A stretch of 64,000 bases of DNA from Nostoc sp. ATCC 53789 (GCF_009873495.1 NZ_CP046703.1:3124501-3188500), one strand, 5' to 3'. Positions 24,882 to 34,529 are shown, counted from the stretch's first letter. Numbers and translations: made by a program. The notes: generated by a model from the letters alone, not told the origin.

Positions 24882-26666
24882 CTAATCCGTTACTTTTATT
24901 TCATGAATGTTCCAGAATGCACCACCCAGTGCAGAGTATTGGATACCTTCAAAGCGATTACGCACTGCTGACATCGACAAAGCGTTAACTAAATAAATAA
25001 ACGGTAAATTCTCTTGAGTAATTCGCTGGGTTTCTGCATAAATTTCTTTTCGCTTGGTTGTGTCTAATTCCCTTGCCCCTTGAATGTATAACTTAGCAAT
25101 TTCTGCTTCCCAAGGAGCCACTTCCCAACCTTGAATCGGTTTTTGTCCTGCTTGGGGTTTCTGATTAAACATGTGCAATCCACCTTCGGGCGACCAGACA
25201 TTAGCCCCATCATTTGGTTCTAAACCACCAGTTAAACCCAGCATAGAAACTTCCCAATCTAATGAGTTTGACAGCTTATCTGTGTAAGTATTCCATGCCA
25301 GAGGTGTGAAATCAACTTGAATACCAATTTTACTCAGGTCTTGTTTAATCTGCGATCCAATTGCTTCGCGGATTTTGTTACCAGCATTGGTGAGCAATGA
25401 GAAGCGGACACGGTTTCCTTGAGCATCTATTAATTGGTTGTTGTCGTTATATTTGAATCCTGCTTTAAGTAGCAGTTCTTTCGCCTTTTCTGTATTGTAG
25501 TTATAAACTTTTAGTCCTTGTTCAGGCGACAGATAATAAGGGCTTTGCACGGAAATGGGTGAATTTTGTGGTTTACCCAAACCACGAAAAGTATTGTTAA
25601 TCATTGTTTGTCGGTCAATCGCATAAGCTACTGCCTGTCGAAATTCCACAGTATTAAACCAACGCGATTTTATTGGATCAACCAGGGGTTTTCCATCCCT
25701 TTTACCTTTATTTAAATTAAATAAAATAAACGTCGTACCTGTTGCTGCCCCACCATTGAAAATTTTGAAATTCCCCTGTTCTTCTTGCACCTTTAGCAAA
25801 GAAAAATAATCTGGTGAGACTCCCACAGTATCTAACCCGCCAGAACGAAATTGCAGCAATGAGGTATCGGTTGATTCCACAATTTCCCACACAATCCGTT
25901 CAATATAAGGTTGCGACTCTCCTTTGGGTCCTTTGCGCCAATAGTAGGGGTTGCGCCTAAATACTACACGCTGACTTGTATCGTAGCGCTCTAGCTTGTA
26001 AGGGCCATTAACAATAATTTGATCTGGAGGAGTATCAACGCCCCATTTTGACAAAAATATTGGCTTACCTTCTTGGTCTTTTGTCTTGACAAATGGTTCT
26101 AGAGTATGGGCAGGTAAAATTGGCACCCCTAAAGCTCCTAAAAACGGTGCAAATGGTTCTGGAGCCGTAAATTCAATTCGTTGAGCATCAATTTTTCGTA
26201 CCTTTGGCAATGCCCGACTTTCACCAATCCGTAGCACATCTCTAGCATTTGCGGGAATCGCTTCGTTAAGATAAATTTCGTTGAAGGTAAATACTACATC
26301 ATCTGCTGTTAAAGGCTGCCCATCAGACCATTTCAATCCCTGGCGTAGGGTAAAAACAAACCGCAATTTGTCATCAGAAATTTCCCATGATTCCGCTAAA
26401 GAAGGCTCGATTTTGCCAGTTATAGGGTTTTCTGTAGTTAATCCTTCATAAATCAAAGGAAAAACATTCGGAACCTCCTCACTGAGAGGATAATTAAAAG
26501 TTTTAGGGTCACTGAGAATGGCACTTACTAATTGCGGCACTTGAGCAGCTACACTTTTGAAGTTAGCGGGGTTGCAGGCGATAAGTGTAAGTGCTGTTGC
26601 TGAAGTCAGAATTATTGGCAACCAAAAACGTTTAATCAGCAGAAATATTTTTCTAAAAAGTTTCAT
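24882..26666 (-). CDS. ABC transporter substrate-binding lipoprotein (peptide/nickel type), paralogue 1
   Basis: 594 residues from the ATG at 26666, chosen because it aligns with the start of the paralogue downstream of the minus-strand promoter; an ATG eight codons earlier also exists. It has a signal peptide with lipobox LTLIACN. The rest is an SBP_bac_5 fold: SDPKTFNYPLSEE, LAESWEISDDKLRFVFTL-like segment, LKWSDGQPLTADDVVF, AVAYAIDRQTMINN. Such proteins deliver oligopeptides or similar ligands to an ABC permease. No permease or ATPase gene is adjacent. The gene follows its paralogue, separated by a repeat element. Confidence 0.88.
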   Translation of the reverse strand: MKLFRKIFLLIKRFWLPIILTSATALTLIACNPANFKSVAAQVPQLVSAILSDPKTFNYPLSEEVPNVFPLIYEGLTTENPITGKIEPSLAESWEISDDKLRFVFTLRQGLKWSDGQPLTADDVVFTFNEIYLNEAIPANARDVLRIGESRALPKVRKIDAQRIEFTAPEPFAPFLGALGVPILPAHTLEPFVKTKDQEGKPIFLSKWGVDTPPDQIIVNGPYKLERYDTSQRVVFRRNPYYWRKGPKGESQPYIERIVWEIVESTDTSLLQFRSGGLDTVGVSPDYFSLLKVQEEQGNFKIFNGGAATGTTFILFNLNKGKRDGKPLVDPIKSRWFNTVEFRQAVAYAIDRQTMINNTFRGLGKPQNSPISVQSPYYLSPEQGLKVYNYNTEKAKELLLKAGFKYNDNNQLIDAQGNRVRFSLLTNAGNKIREAIGSQIKQDLSKIGIQVDFTPLAWNTYTDKLSNSLDWEVSMLGLTGGLEPNDGANVWSPEGGLHMFNQKPQAGQKPIQGWEVAPWEAEIAKLYIQGARELDTTKRKEIYAETQRITQENLPFIYLVNALSMSAVRNRFEGIQYSALGGAFWNIHEIKVTD

Positions 26667-26712
26667 ACTTTTAATGCACAAATAGTTCATTAACCCAACC
26701 TACAGGTTTTAT

Positions 26713-26861
26713 AGGGACTTCCAAATAAAAAAATGTCCCAAAACTGACGAAAAAACCCTCTCTATTTCTCCTCTCTCTGTGTTCTCTGTGTCTCTGTGGT
26801 AGCCTGCGGCAAGCCGCTCCGCGTCTACGTTTATTTGGATAATTTATTTCTTGGAGTCCCT
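26713..26861. repeat. Imperfect-TIR repeat element, copy 2
   Basis: Same ends and same core as 3568-3705, but with a GC-rich insert (TGCGGCAAGCCGCTCCGCG) where copy 1 has TTTTGCG. It sits between the two tandem binding-protein genes. TA lies next to both ends (TA-GGG and CCC-TA), which might be a TA target duplication; copies 1 and 3 support this only partly. Confidence 0.75.
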
Positions 26862-26915
26862 AAGTCTTTAAGCGAATTTGATATGATGAAGTTTAGTCTT
26901 AATAAAACATAAAAA

Positions 26916-28715
26916 TTAGCTAGTTTTTTTACTTTCTACTACTTTAAGTTCATAAATATTCCAATTGTAACTTCCTATCGCTGAGTATTTTACGTTCTCA
27001 ATAGTATTACGCACGGCTACTAAAGCGAGGGAATTGAATAGGTGAATAAAAGGCAGATACTCTTGTGAGAGTTGTTGGGTTTCTGCATAGATAGCTTTGC
27101 GTTTTGTTTCATCGAATTCTCTTGCCCCTTGGATGTAGAGGTCTTCAATTTTCTGCTCCCAATCGGTAGCTTTCCAACCTACTGTTGGGGATTGTCCGGC
27201 TTGAGCTTTTTGATTAAATACATGAAAGTTACCTTCTACAGACCAGACATTAAAACCATCTTGTGGCTCAATACCACCAGTGATGGCTCCATACCAACAT
27301 TCCCAATCTAGGGTATTAGAAATTTTTTCTCCAATAATACTGAAGTCAAGAAATTGTAAATCAACTTTAATACCTATCTTGCCGAGATCCTGTTGGATTT
27401 TCGGTGTAATTGTTGGTCTATTACCAGCAACACCCATCATTGTGAAGCGGACTCGATTACCATCCGCGTCTAACAGTTGACCTTTATCATCATATTTAAA
27501 TCCTGCTCCCAACAAAATTTGTTTAGCTTTTTCTGGATTGTAATCATAAGTTTTTAAACCTTCTTTGGGAGAGAAATAATAGGGACTGGGAACAGAAATT
27601 GGAGAGTCTTGTGGTTCACCCAATCCCCGCAAAGTATTGTTGATCATCGTTTGGCGATCGATAGCGTAGGCGACAGCCTGTCTAAAAGCAACGTTGTTAA
27701 AAATGCGGGACTTAATAGGATCTACAACAGGTTTGCCATTGCGACTACCTTTGTTGAGATTGAAAGTGATAAAACTTGTCCCAGAGTCAGGCCCAGCATT
27801 TTTAATGGTAAAGTTACCCTGCTTTTCTTGACGCTTGAGCAATTGAAAATTTCCAGGGCCAATTTCTAGTAAATCTAACCCTCCAGAACGAAATTGCAGC
27901 AAAGCTGTATCAGGCGATTCCACAATTTGCCAAATTACGCGCTCAATATATGGTAGTTGTTTTCCTTGTGCATCTTTTTTGCGCCAGTAGTAAGGATTGC
28001 GCCGAAATGTTAAGCGTTGATTGGTTGAATAACTCTCGATCGCGTAAGGGCCATTAACAATAATTTTTTTCGGGTCTGTGTCGGTTCCCCAAGTGGACAT
28101 AAACACTGGCTTACCGTCAGAGTTTTTTGCTTCCACGGCTGCACGCAGGGCGTGTTCTGGTAATATTCCTACCCCTGCTGCAATCGATCGCAAGAAAGGA
28201 GTAAACGGTTCTGGCAGAATAAATTCTACTCGGCGTTCATCGACTTTGCGGACTTTCAGAAAAGTCTTACTGCTCCCAATTCGGAGAGCATCTTGGATAT
28301 AAGTGGGAATGCGCTTGTTCATGTAGATGTCATTAAAAGAGAAAACGACATCATCGGCTGTTAATGGCTTACCATCCGACCACTTCAATCCTTCTCGCAA
28401 GGTAAAGACAAACCGCAGTTTGTCTGGGGAAATTTCCCAAGATTCAGCCAAAGCTGGCTCAATTTCTTTAGTTATTCCGTTTTGGGTCGCTAATGCTTCA
28501 TAAGTGAAACCAGCAATATTGGGAGATTCTTGGATGAGGGCGTAGTTAAAGGTTTTCGGGTCACTCGTAGTAGAAACAACTAACTGTGGAACTTGTGCGG
28601 CTGCGGTTTTAAAGTTAGATGGATTGCAGGCGGTAACTGTAATTGCTGTTGCTGAAGCCAGAATTATTGGTAAGCAAAAACGCTTAATTATGTGAAAAAT
28701 TGTCGAATATTTCAT
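26916..28715 (-). CDS. ABC transporter substrate-binding lipoprotein (peptide/nickel type), paralogue 2
   Basis: 599 residues, co-linear with the gene at 24882-26666 over the whole length. Signal peptide and lipobox VTACN; shared blocks LKWSDGKPLTADDVVFSFND, FRRNPYYWRK, SGGLD, AVAYAIDRQTMINNTLRGLG and SPKEGLKTYDYNPEKAK. It is evidently a tandem duplicate that has diverged. Its start is 5 bases from the stop of ispF, so it may be cotranscribed with ispF. The ligand is unknown. Confidence 0.88.
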   Translation of the reverse strand: MKYSTIFHIIKRFCLPIILASATAITVTACNPSNFKTAAAQVPQLVVSTTSDPKTFNYALIQESPNIAGFTYEALATQNGITKEIEPALAESWEISPDKLRFVFTLREGLKWSDGKPLTADDVVFSFNDIYMNKRIPTYIQDALRIGSSKTFLKVRKVDERRVEFILPEPFTPFLRSIAAGVGILPEHALRAAVEAKNSDGKPVFMSTWGTDTDPKKIIVNGPYAIESYSTNQRLTFRRNPYYWRKKDAQGKQLPYIERVIWQIVESPDTALLQFRSGGLDLLEIGPGNFQLLKRQEKQGNFTIKNAGPDSGTSFITFNLNKGSRNGKPVVDPIKSRIFNNVAFRQAVAYAIDRQTMINNTLRGLGEPQDSPISVPSPYYFSPKEGLKTYDYNPEKAKQILLGAGFKYDDKGQLLDADGNRVRFTMMGVAGNRPTITPKIQQDLGKIGIKVDLQFLDFSIIGEKISNTLDWECWYGAITGGIEPQDGFNVWSVEGNFHVFNQKAQAGQSPTVGWKATDWEQKIEDLYIQGAREFDETKRKAIYAETQQLSQEYLPFIHLFNSLALVAVRNTIENVKYSAIGSYNWNIYELKVVESKKTS

Positions 28716-28720
28716 AATTT

Positions 28721-29203
28721 TTATTCTTTCAAAAGCAAGACAACAGCATAAGCAGATATACCTTCCTCACGTCCAACGGGGCCTAATTTTTCGTTAGTGG
28801 TAGCTTTGATACCAATTTGATTTGGTTCTAATTCTAAAATCGCCGCTAGTTTGTCGCGCATAGTGTGAATATGCGGCTTTAATTTTGGACGTTCTGCTAC
28901 TATCACCGAGTCAATATTTCCTATTTGCCAGCCTTGATCCCGAATCAGTTGATGTACTTGAGTTAATAGTACTAAACTATCTGCTCCCGCCCATTTGGGA
29001 TCGGTTGGCGGAAAATAATGACCAATATCCCCCAAAGATAATGCCCCAAGCATGGCATCCATAATCGCGTGCGTTAACACATCAGCGTCACTGTGTCCTA
29101 ATAAACCCAGTTCATGGGGAATTTGAATTCCACCCAAAATCAAAGCGCGATCGCTCACTAATCGATGGATATCGTAGCCGTTACCAATACGAATTTTTGT
29201 CAT
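28721..29203 (-). CDS. ispF: 2-C-methyl-D-erythritol 2,4-cyclodiphosphate synthase
   Basis: 160 residues, the usual length. Metal and substrate motifs: GYDIHRL (DxH at residues about 10-12), [28 protein letters not shown], and [20 protein letters not shown] near the C-terminus. It cyclises CDP-ME-2-phosphate in the MEP isoprenoid pathway, supplying carotenoids, chlorophyll tails and quinones; it acts as a cytoplasmic trimer with zinc. It lies between trmD and the binding-protein genes on the same strand. Confidence 0.95.
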   Translation of the reverse strand: MTKIRIGNGYDIHRLVSDRALILGGIQIPHELGLLGHSDADVLTHAIMDAMLGALSLGDIGHYFPPTDPKWAGADSLVLLTQVHQLIRDQGWQIGNIDSVIVAERPKLKPHIHTMRDKLAAILELEPNQIGIKATTNEKLGPVGREEGISAYAVVLLLKE

Positions 29204-29262
29204 TTGTCATTTGTCATTTGTCATTGGTCATTTGTCATTGGTCATTTGTCATTCGTTAGGAG
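29204..29262. repeat. TCATTTG heptamer array
   Basis: About eight consecutive TCATTTG/TCATTGG units directly before the ispF start, leaving little room for a separate ispF promoter. ispF may therefore be transcribed with trmD. Confidence 0.8.
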
Positions 29263-29278
29263 TTAGGAATTATTATTC

Positions 29279-29998
29279 TCACCCTGCTTCCCCTGCTCCC
29301 CTACCTCCCCTGCTCCCCTGCTTCCATTCCTCTAGAAGATCAGGGCGGCGATCGCGGGTTTTTTGAATTTGTTGTTCGTAACGCCACTTGGCGATCGCTG
29401 CATGATTCCCACTGAGTAAGACATCAGGCACTTTCAAACCGCGAAAATTGGCAGGACGAGTATATTGGGGATAGTCTAATAAGCCTTCCTCAAAACTTTC
29501 TGCTGTGAGAGACTCGGTTTTGGCCACGGTTCCTGGTATTAGTCGCACTACACCATTAATCAAAGCCATTGCTGGAATTTCTCCGCCAGTCAGAATAAAA
29601 TCGCCTAGAGATACTTCGCGAGTTACCAAATGCAGCACCCGCTCATCGACTCCTTCGTAATGCCCACAAATAACCACTAGCTGGTCATAATTTGTCACCA
29701 ATTCTTTCAAAAGAGGTTGATTAATTGTTTGACCCTGTGGACTCATCAAAATTATTTCTCTTCGGGGCAGAATCGGCAGCGACTCCACGGCGTTAAAAAT
29801 CGGTTCTGGCTTCATTAGCATCCCAACGCCGCCACCGTAGGGTTCATCATCCACCTTTCGGTGCTTATCAGTGGTAAAGTCCCGTGGATTAACCAGATGC
29901 ACTTCGGCAATCTGTTTAGCTAAGGCTTTACCCAATAATCCAGAATTGAGAACAGAGTTAAAACAGTCAGGAAAAAGTGTAACTATATCAAAGCGCAC
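29279..29998 (-). CDS. trmD: tRNA (guanine-N1)-methyltransferase with a repeat-derived C-terminus
   Basis: 239 residues. The knotted SPOUT motifs are present: FDIVTLFPDCF, EPYGGGVGMLMKPEP, ICGHYEGVDERV, VSLGDFILTGGEIPA, IPGTV and PQYTRPANFRG. It methylates G37 of tRNAs with S-adenosylmethionine, preventing frameshifts. The normal protein probably ends near LLEEWK; the final residues QGSRGGRGAGEAG are encoded by GGGGAGC/GGGGAGG purine repeats of the kind found in nearby intergenic DNA. The repeat has therefore grown into the 3' end of the gene and supplied a new tail. Confidence 0.95.
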   Translation of the reverse strand: MRFDIVTLFPDCFNSVLNSGLLGKALAKQIAEVHLVNPRDFTTDKHRKVDDEPYGGGVGMLMKPEPIFNAVESLPILPRREIILMSPQGQTINQPLLKELVTNYDQLVVICGHYEGVDERVLHLVTREVSLGDFILTGGEIPAMALINGVVRLIPGTVAKTESLTAESFEEGLLDYPQYTRPANFRGLKVPDVLLSGNHAAIAKWRYEQQIQKTRDRRPDLLEEWKQGSRGGRGAGEAG

Positions 29999-30000
29999 AG

Positions 30001-30536
30001 TTATTCGTATTCAAGGACACTAATCTTAAATTTGGATGTCTAGCAAACACCGCCAAGCCAAGGTCGAGTCAAACTCCAGTTAAACTTTATCAATAGTATC
30101 TAAAACTACCAGACCTCTTGGATTTTAGATGGGATCAAAAGTTTTTCTAATTACTTAATTTATGTTTAAATGTTGTCACAACTACATTTAAATTAATAAT
30201 CATATCAAGTTAACAACTTCCAGGATGCATCGAGCCAGCCTCAGAAAAAAGCGTAGTCTTACCTGCTCGTCCCCAGCCCCAGGGTGGGAATCTAGCCCCC
30301 TAAAGACTATTTTGCCCTGCTGCAAGTGGACAGGTGAAAAACAAGGCCCTGGCTTTGAGGAATGGGAACAAACACGTTTAGACTGAGGCAACGCGAGCGT
30401 TAAGCGAGAATTCGGAGAGTGGCTGCCCAGTTTCAAAACTTCCACAAAGTGTCCTCTCGAAAGTTGCAAAGCGCAAAAATCATCAGCCTTCTGAACCTTG
30501 TTAAATTCACCTGAAGTTGTTGACAGGAGAAACAAA
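30001..30536 (+). other. 536-base leader before cphB with marked secondary structure; possible ncRNA
   Basis: No supported coding sequence, but the part from about 30215 to 30500 is GC-richer than other gaps and full of complementary segments: GCCTCAG (30238-30244) with CTGAGGC (30383-30389), AGTCTT (30255-30260) with AAGACT (30303-30308), a CCCC...GGG hairpin around 30272-30288, CCCTG...CAGG (30315-30333), AACGC-GA-GCGTT (30390-30401), and GAGAGTGG with CCAC...CCTCTC (30415-30459). This fits a structured non-coding RNA (a 6S-like RNA was considered) or a long regulatory leader of cphB. I cannot assign a family. The minus-strand ORF over it looks spurious. Confidence 0.4.
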
Positions 30537-31400
30537 ATGCCGCAATTACAAGCTAAATCGCTAGAAATGAGGACACCCCAAGCAACTAAAACCGCCGTTC
30601 TGGTTATCGGAGGCGCAGAAGACAAAGTTCATGGGCGCGAAATCCTACGAACTTTTTTTGGACGTGCCGGTGCTAGTAAGGCTTATATTACAATTATTCC
30701 ATCTGCCTCTCGCGAACCCGCCATCATTGGTGGTCGGTACATTCGCATTTTTGAAGAAATGGGTGCCCAAAAGGTAGAGATTTTAGACATCCGCGAACGC
30801 GAACAGTGTGAAGCCTCTCAAATCAAAGCATCCTTAGAAGCCTGTAGTGGGGTATTTTTGACAGGAGGAGATCAGCTGCGTCTCTGTGGTGTATTGGCAG
30901 ATACGCCAGCAATGGAAATTATTCGGCAGAGGGTTAGGGCAGGGCAACTGACGTTAGCAGGCACCAGTGCAGGAGCGGCAGTGATGGGGCATCACATGAT
31001 TGCTGGCGGCGGGAGTGGAGAGTCGCCAAATCGTTCCCTAGTAGATATGGCAACGGGTTTGGGATTTATTCCTGAAGTCATTGTTGATCAACATTTTCAC
31101 AACCGGAATCGGATGGGGCGGTTGATTAGTGCGATCGCTGCTCACCCCGATCGCTTAGGTATTGGCATTGACGAAGATACTTGTGCAGTGTTTGAACGTG
31201 ATGGTTGGTTACAAGTTATGGGTAAAGGCAGTGTTACTATTGTCGATCCCACTGAAGCCACCCACACCAACGAACCCCATGTTGGTGCTAATGAACCATT
31301 AACCGTGCATAATTTACGTCTCCATATCCTCAGCTACGGCGATCGCTTCCACCTGTACCAGCGCACTGTATTGCCTGCTGTACACCGGATCTCCAGCTGA
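30537..31400 (+). CDS. cphB: Cyanophycinase
   Basis: 287 residues from the ATG at 30537, preceded by ACAGGAG; the frame extends 13 codons further up but without a ribosome site. It is a class I glutamine-amidotransferase-like serine peptidase of family S51. The nucleophile is in GTSAGAAVMG (residues about 141-150), and FLTGGDQLRL and GIGIDEDTCAVFE are present. It releases beta-Asp-Arg dipeptides from cyanophycin, the nitrogen and carbon reserve of cyanobacteria. It precedes cphA with a gap of about 420 bases, the conserved cphB-cphA order. Confidence 0.95.
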   Translation: MPQLQAKSLEMRTPQATKTAVLVIGGAEDKVHGREILRTFFGRAGASKAYITIIPSASREPAIIGGRYIRIFEEMGAQKVEILDIREREQCEASQIKASLEACSGVFLTGGDQLRLCGVLADTPAMEIIRQRVRAGQLTLAGTSAGAAVMGHHMIAGGGSGESPNRSLVDMATGLGFIPEVIVDQHFHNRNRMGRLISAIAAHPDRLGIGIDEDTCAVFERDGWLQVMGKGSVTIVDPTEATHTNEPHVGANEPLTVHNLRLHILSYGDRFHLYQRTVLPAVHRISS

Positions 31401-31823
31401 CGGGATAGAGTATCTGAGGTTACACTGAGTTGACCACAAATTTTAGATTTTGGATTTTGCGAAAAGTTGTAAGGAAGGTTTCCCGACCTAGCAAACTTTT
31501 CAAGACGGATTTTAGATTAAGAGAGCTTTTCGGCAGATGCCGCCAGAAAGTGGGTAAAACAAATCTAAAAACCCCTCGATGACTCGTTGACGCTACGCTA
31601 TCGTAAATCTAAAATTACCAGAGCTAAGTACCCCAATTGTCTCTTTTAATCCAAAATCATAAATCTCAAATCCAAAATCGGTTGACCGCACATTTATTTC
31701 TTGTTGTAGAAAAATGATGAGAATACTATGTAAAAAGAAAAAACTGTTTGCAACGAACAGTTTAGCGGTCAATTACAGTAAGAAACTAGAATTTTGGTTC
31801 CGAATCTCCATCTACCTATTCCC
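31401..31823. other. 423-base cphB-cphA gap with TTTAGATTTTGGATT repeats
   Basis: No gene. Copies of TTTTAGATTTTGGATT and the complementary AATCCAAAATC occur at 31440-31460 and 31658-31680, with ATCTAAAA/TTTTAGAT copies between. GTTGACC flanks both ends. These make a large imperfect inverted repeat. A promoter of cphA may lie in the last 130 bases, but no convincing NtcA box (GTA-N8-TAC) was found. Confidence 0.55.
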
Positions 31824-34529
31824 ATGAGAATCCTCAAGATCCAGACCTTACGCGGCCCAAACTATTGGAGCATTCGACGCCACAAGCTGATCGTCATGCG
31901 CCTCGATTTAGAAACCCTTGCCGAGACGCCCTCGAATGAAATCCCAGGCTTTTATGAAGGACTAGTTGAGGCGCTGCCGAGTCTGGAGGGTCATTATTGT
32001 TCGCCTGGCTGCCGTGGTGGTTTTTTGATGCGAGTCAAAGAAGGCACGATGATCGGCCACATCGTAGAACATGTAGCTTTAGAACTCCAGGAATTAGCTG
32101 GTATGCACGTCGGCTTTGGTCGCACCCGCGAAACTGCCACACCCGGAATTTATCAAGTAGTAATTGAATACCAGAATGAAGAAGCGGGACGCTACGCTGG
32201 ACGAGCCGCAGTGCGGCTGTGCCAGAGTATCATCGATCGAGGCCGTTATCCCAAGGCAGAACTAGAGCAAGATATCCAAGACCTGAAAGACTTCACCCGT
32301 GATGCTTCCTTGGGCCCTTCCACTGAAGCGATCATCAAAGAAGCAGAAAAAAGAGGTATTCCCTGGATGTCTCTAGAAGCCCGCTTTTTGATTCAGCTAG
32401 GCTATGGCGTGAACCAGAAGCGGATGCAGGCCACAATGACAGACAACACCAGCATTCTGGGTGTAGAACTAGCTTGCGACAAAGAAGCCACTAAACGCAT
32501 CCTCGCGGCAGCCGGTGCGCCAGTACCCAGAGGTACAGTGATCAATTTCTTAGACGATTTAGAACAAGCTATTGAATACGTTGGCGGCTATCCCATCGTT
32601 CTCAAGCCCTTGGATGGCAATCATGGACGTGGGATCACTATTGACATCAGAACTTGGGAAGAAGCAGAAGCCGGCTACGAAGCTGCTAGACAGGTTTCTC
32701 GATCAATTATTGTCGAAAGATATTACGTTGGGCGTGACCATAGGGTATTGGTGGTAAATGGCAAAGTAGTCGCAGTCGCCGAACGCGTACCGGCTCACGT
32801 CATTGGCAATGGCAGATCCACCATCTCCGAACTAATTGAGGAAACAAACCTCGATCCAAATCGCGGTGAAGGACATGATAACGTCCTGACCAAGATTGAA
32901 CTAGATCGCACCAGCTACCAACTCTTAGAAAGGCAAGGCTATACCCTAAATAGCGTTCCACCCAAGGGTACTATTTGTTATCTCAGGGCAACAGCCAACT
33001 TAAGTACAGGTGGTAGCGCCGTAGATCGTACTGATGAAATTCACCCAGAAAATCTGTGGTTGGCACAACGGGTAGTCAAGATTATTGGTTTGGATATCGC
33101 CGGACTCGATATCGTCACCACGGATATTAGCCGTCCCCTGCGGGAAGTCGATGGCGTAATTGTTGAAGTTAACGCCGCTCCCGGCTTTCGGATGCACGTT
33201 GCCCCAAGCGTGGGTATTCCCCGCAACGTCGCTGGCGCAGTGATGGATATGCTGTTTCCCAACGAGCAATCTAGCCAAATTCCTATCCTCAGCATTACTG
33301 GTACTAATGGCAAAACCACTACTACCCGACTACTAGCACATATTTATAAACAGACTGGAAAAGTAGTCGGATATACTACAACCGATGGAACATATATCGG
33401 TGATTACTTAGTGGAAGCTGGCGACAACACAGGCCCCCAAAGTGCCCATGTCATCCTCCAAGATCCCACAGTAGAAGTAGCAGTGCTGGAAACCGCTCGC
33501 GGTGGCATTCTCCGCTCTGGATTGGGCTTTGAAGCCGCGAATGTGGGAGTAGTATTAAATGTAGCCGCCGACCACTTAGGAATAGGCGATATAGAGACTA
33601 TTGAGCAATTAGCTAACCTCAAGAGTGTAGTAGCGGAAGCCGTATTCCCTGATGGCTATGCGGTACTTAATGCCGACGATCATCGCGTCGCCGCTATGTC
33701 AGAAAAGACTAAGGCTAATATTGCTTACTTCACCATGAATCCCGACTCGGAATTGGTGCGAAAGCACATCCAAAAGGGTGGAGTAGCCGCAGTCTATGAA
33801 AGTGGCTATTTGTCAATTGTTAAAGGTGATTGGACACATCGGATAGAAAGAGCAGAAAATATACCTTTAACAATGGGCGGACGTGCGCCGTTTATGATTG
33901 CCAATGCTTTAGCTGCAAGTTTGGCAGCATTCGTGCAAAACGTCACAATTGAGCAGATTCGCTCTGGTTTGAAGACTTTCCGGGCTTCAGTTAGTCAAAC
34001 GCCGGGACGAATGAATTTATTTAATTTAGGCAACTACCACGCTTTAGTAGACTATGCTCACAACGCAGCTAGTTATGAAGCTGTAGGTTCCTTTGTACGG
34101 AACTGGACTACAGGACAACGGATTGGCGTAATTGGTGGCCCGGGCGATCGCCGCGACGAAGATTTTGTTACTTTGGGCAAATTAGCAGCACAAATTTTTG
34201 ACTACATCATTGTCAAAGAAGACGATGATACACGGGGACGTTTACGGGGTTCAGCCGCCCAATTGATTATTCAAGGCATTACCCAAGTGAAGCCTGATAG
34301 CCGCTATGAATCAATTTTGGATGAAACCCAAGCGATTAATAAAGGCTTAGACATGGCTCCTGATAACAGCTTGGTGGTGATTCTACCAGAAAGCGTGACT
34401 AGGGCTATTAAGTTAATTAAGCTGCGTGGTTTAGCCAAGGAAGAGACACATCAACAAAATACTGGCACAGCGATCGCTGATTCCCAAAATGGAATCGCAC
34501 CTTCTTCTGTAGTCAACACACTACTGTAG
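31824..34529 (+). CDS. cphA: Cyanophycin synthetase
   Basis: 901 residues from the ATG at 31824, which gives the family's normal N-terminus MRILKIQTLRGPNYWS; an earlier in-frame start adds ten residues. Domains in order: N-terminal domain (1-160), ATP-grasp (about 220-480, with VLKPLDGNHGRGI and EVNAAPGFRMH), and a Mur-ligase-like domain (about 485-880, P-loop TGTNGKTTTT near residue 492, DYAHNAASYE and GGPGDRRDEDF). The first ATP site adds Asp to the backbone and the second adds Arg to its side chain, making multi-L-arginyl-poly-L-aspartate granules. All expected motifs are intact. A short hairpin of GTCAAGAG/CTCTTGAC follows the stop. Confidence 0.96.
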   Translation: MRILKIQTLRGPNYWSIRRHKLIVMRLDLETLAETPSNEIPGFYEGLVEALPSLEGHYCSPGCRGGFLMRVKEGTMIGHIVEHVALELQELAGMHVGFGRTRETATPGIYQVVIEYQNEEAGRYAGRAAVRLCQSIIDRGRYPKAELEQDIQDLKDFTRDASLGPSTEAIIKEAEKRGIPWMSLEARFLIQLGYGVNQKRMQATMTDNTSILGVELACDKEATKRILAAAGAPVPRGTVINFLDDLEQAIEYVGGYPIVLKPLDGNHGRGITIDIRTWEEAEAGYEAARQVSRSIIVERYYVGRDHRVLVVNGKVVAVAERVPAHVIGNGRSTISELIEETNLDPNRGEGHDNVLTKIELDRTSYQLLERQGYTLNSVPPKGTICYLRATANLSTGGSAVDRTDEIHPENLWLAQRVVKIIGLDIAGLDIVTTDISRPLREVDGVIVEVNAAPGFRMHVAPSVGIPRNVAGAVMDMLFPNEQSSQIPILSITGTNGKTTTTRLLAHIYKQTGKVVGYTTTDGTYIGDYLVEAGDNTGPQSAHVILQDPTVEVAVLETARGGILRSGLGFEAANVGVVLNVAADHLGIGDIETIEQLANLKSVVAEAVFPDGYAVLNADDHRVAAMSEKTKANIAYFTMNPDSELVRKHIQKGGVAAVYESGYLSIVKGDWTHRIERAENIPLTMGGRAPFMIANALAASLAAFVQNVTIEQIRSGLKTFRASVSQTPGRMNLFNLGNYHALVDYAHNAASYEAVGSFVRNWTTGQRIGVIGGPGDRRDEDFVTLGKLAAQIFDYIIVKEDDDTRGRLRGSAAQLIIQGITQVKPDSRYESILDETQAINKGLDMAPDNSLVVILPESVTRAIKLIKLRGLAKEETHQQNTGTAIADSQNGIAPSSVVNTLL

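Noticed and set aside
30215..30500. RNase P RNA, tmRNA or SRP RNA in the cphB leader
   Set aside because: None of their hallmark sequences (such as GGAAAGTC, TTCGACAGG or GGAAGG cores) is present on either strand, so only an unassigned structured RNA is proposed.
30200..30625. Minus-strand ORF of 141 codons over the cphB leader
   Set aside because: It overlaps the start of cphB, has no recognisable domain and crosses segments that look like RNA stems; not supported as a protein.
31700..31780. NtcA binding site before cphA
   Set aside because: The GTAGAAAAATG-GAATAC stretch looked promising but the spacing does not fit GTA-N8-TAC.
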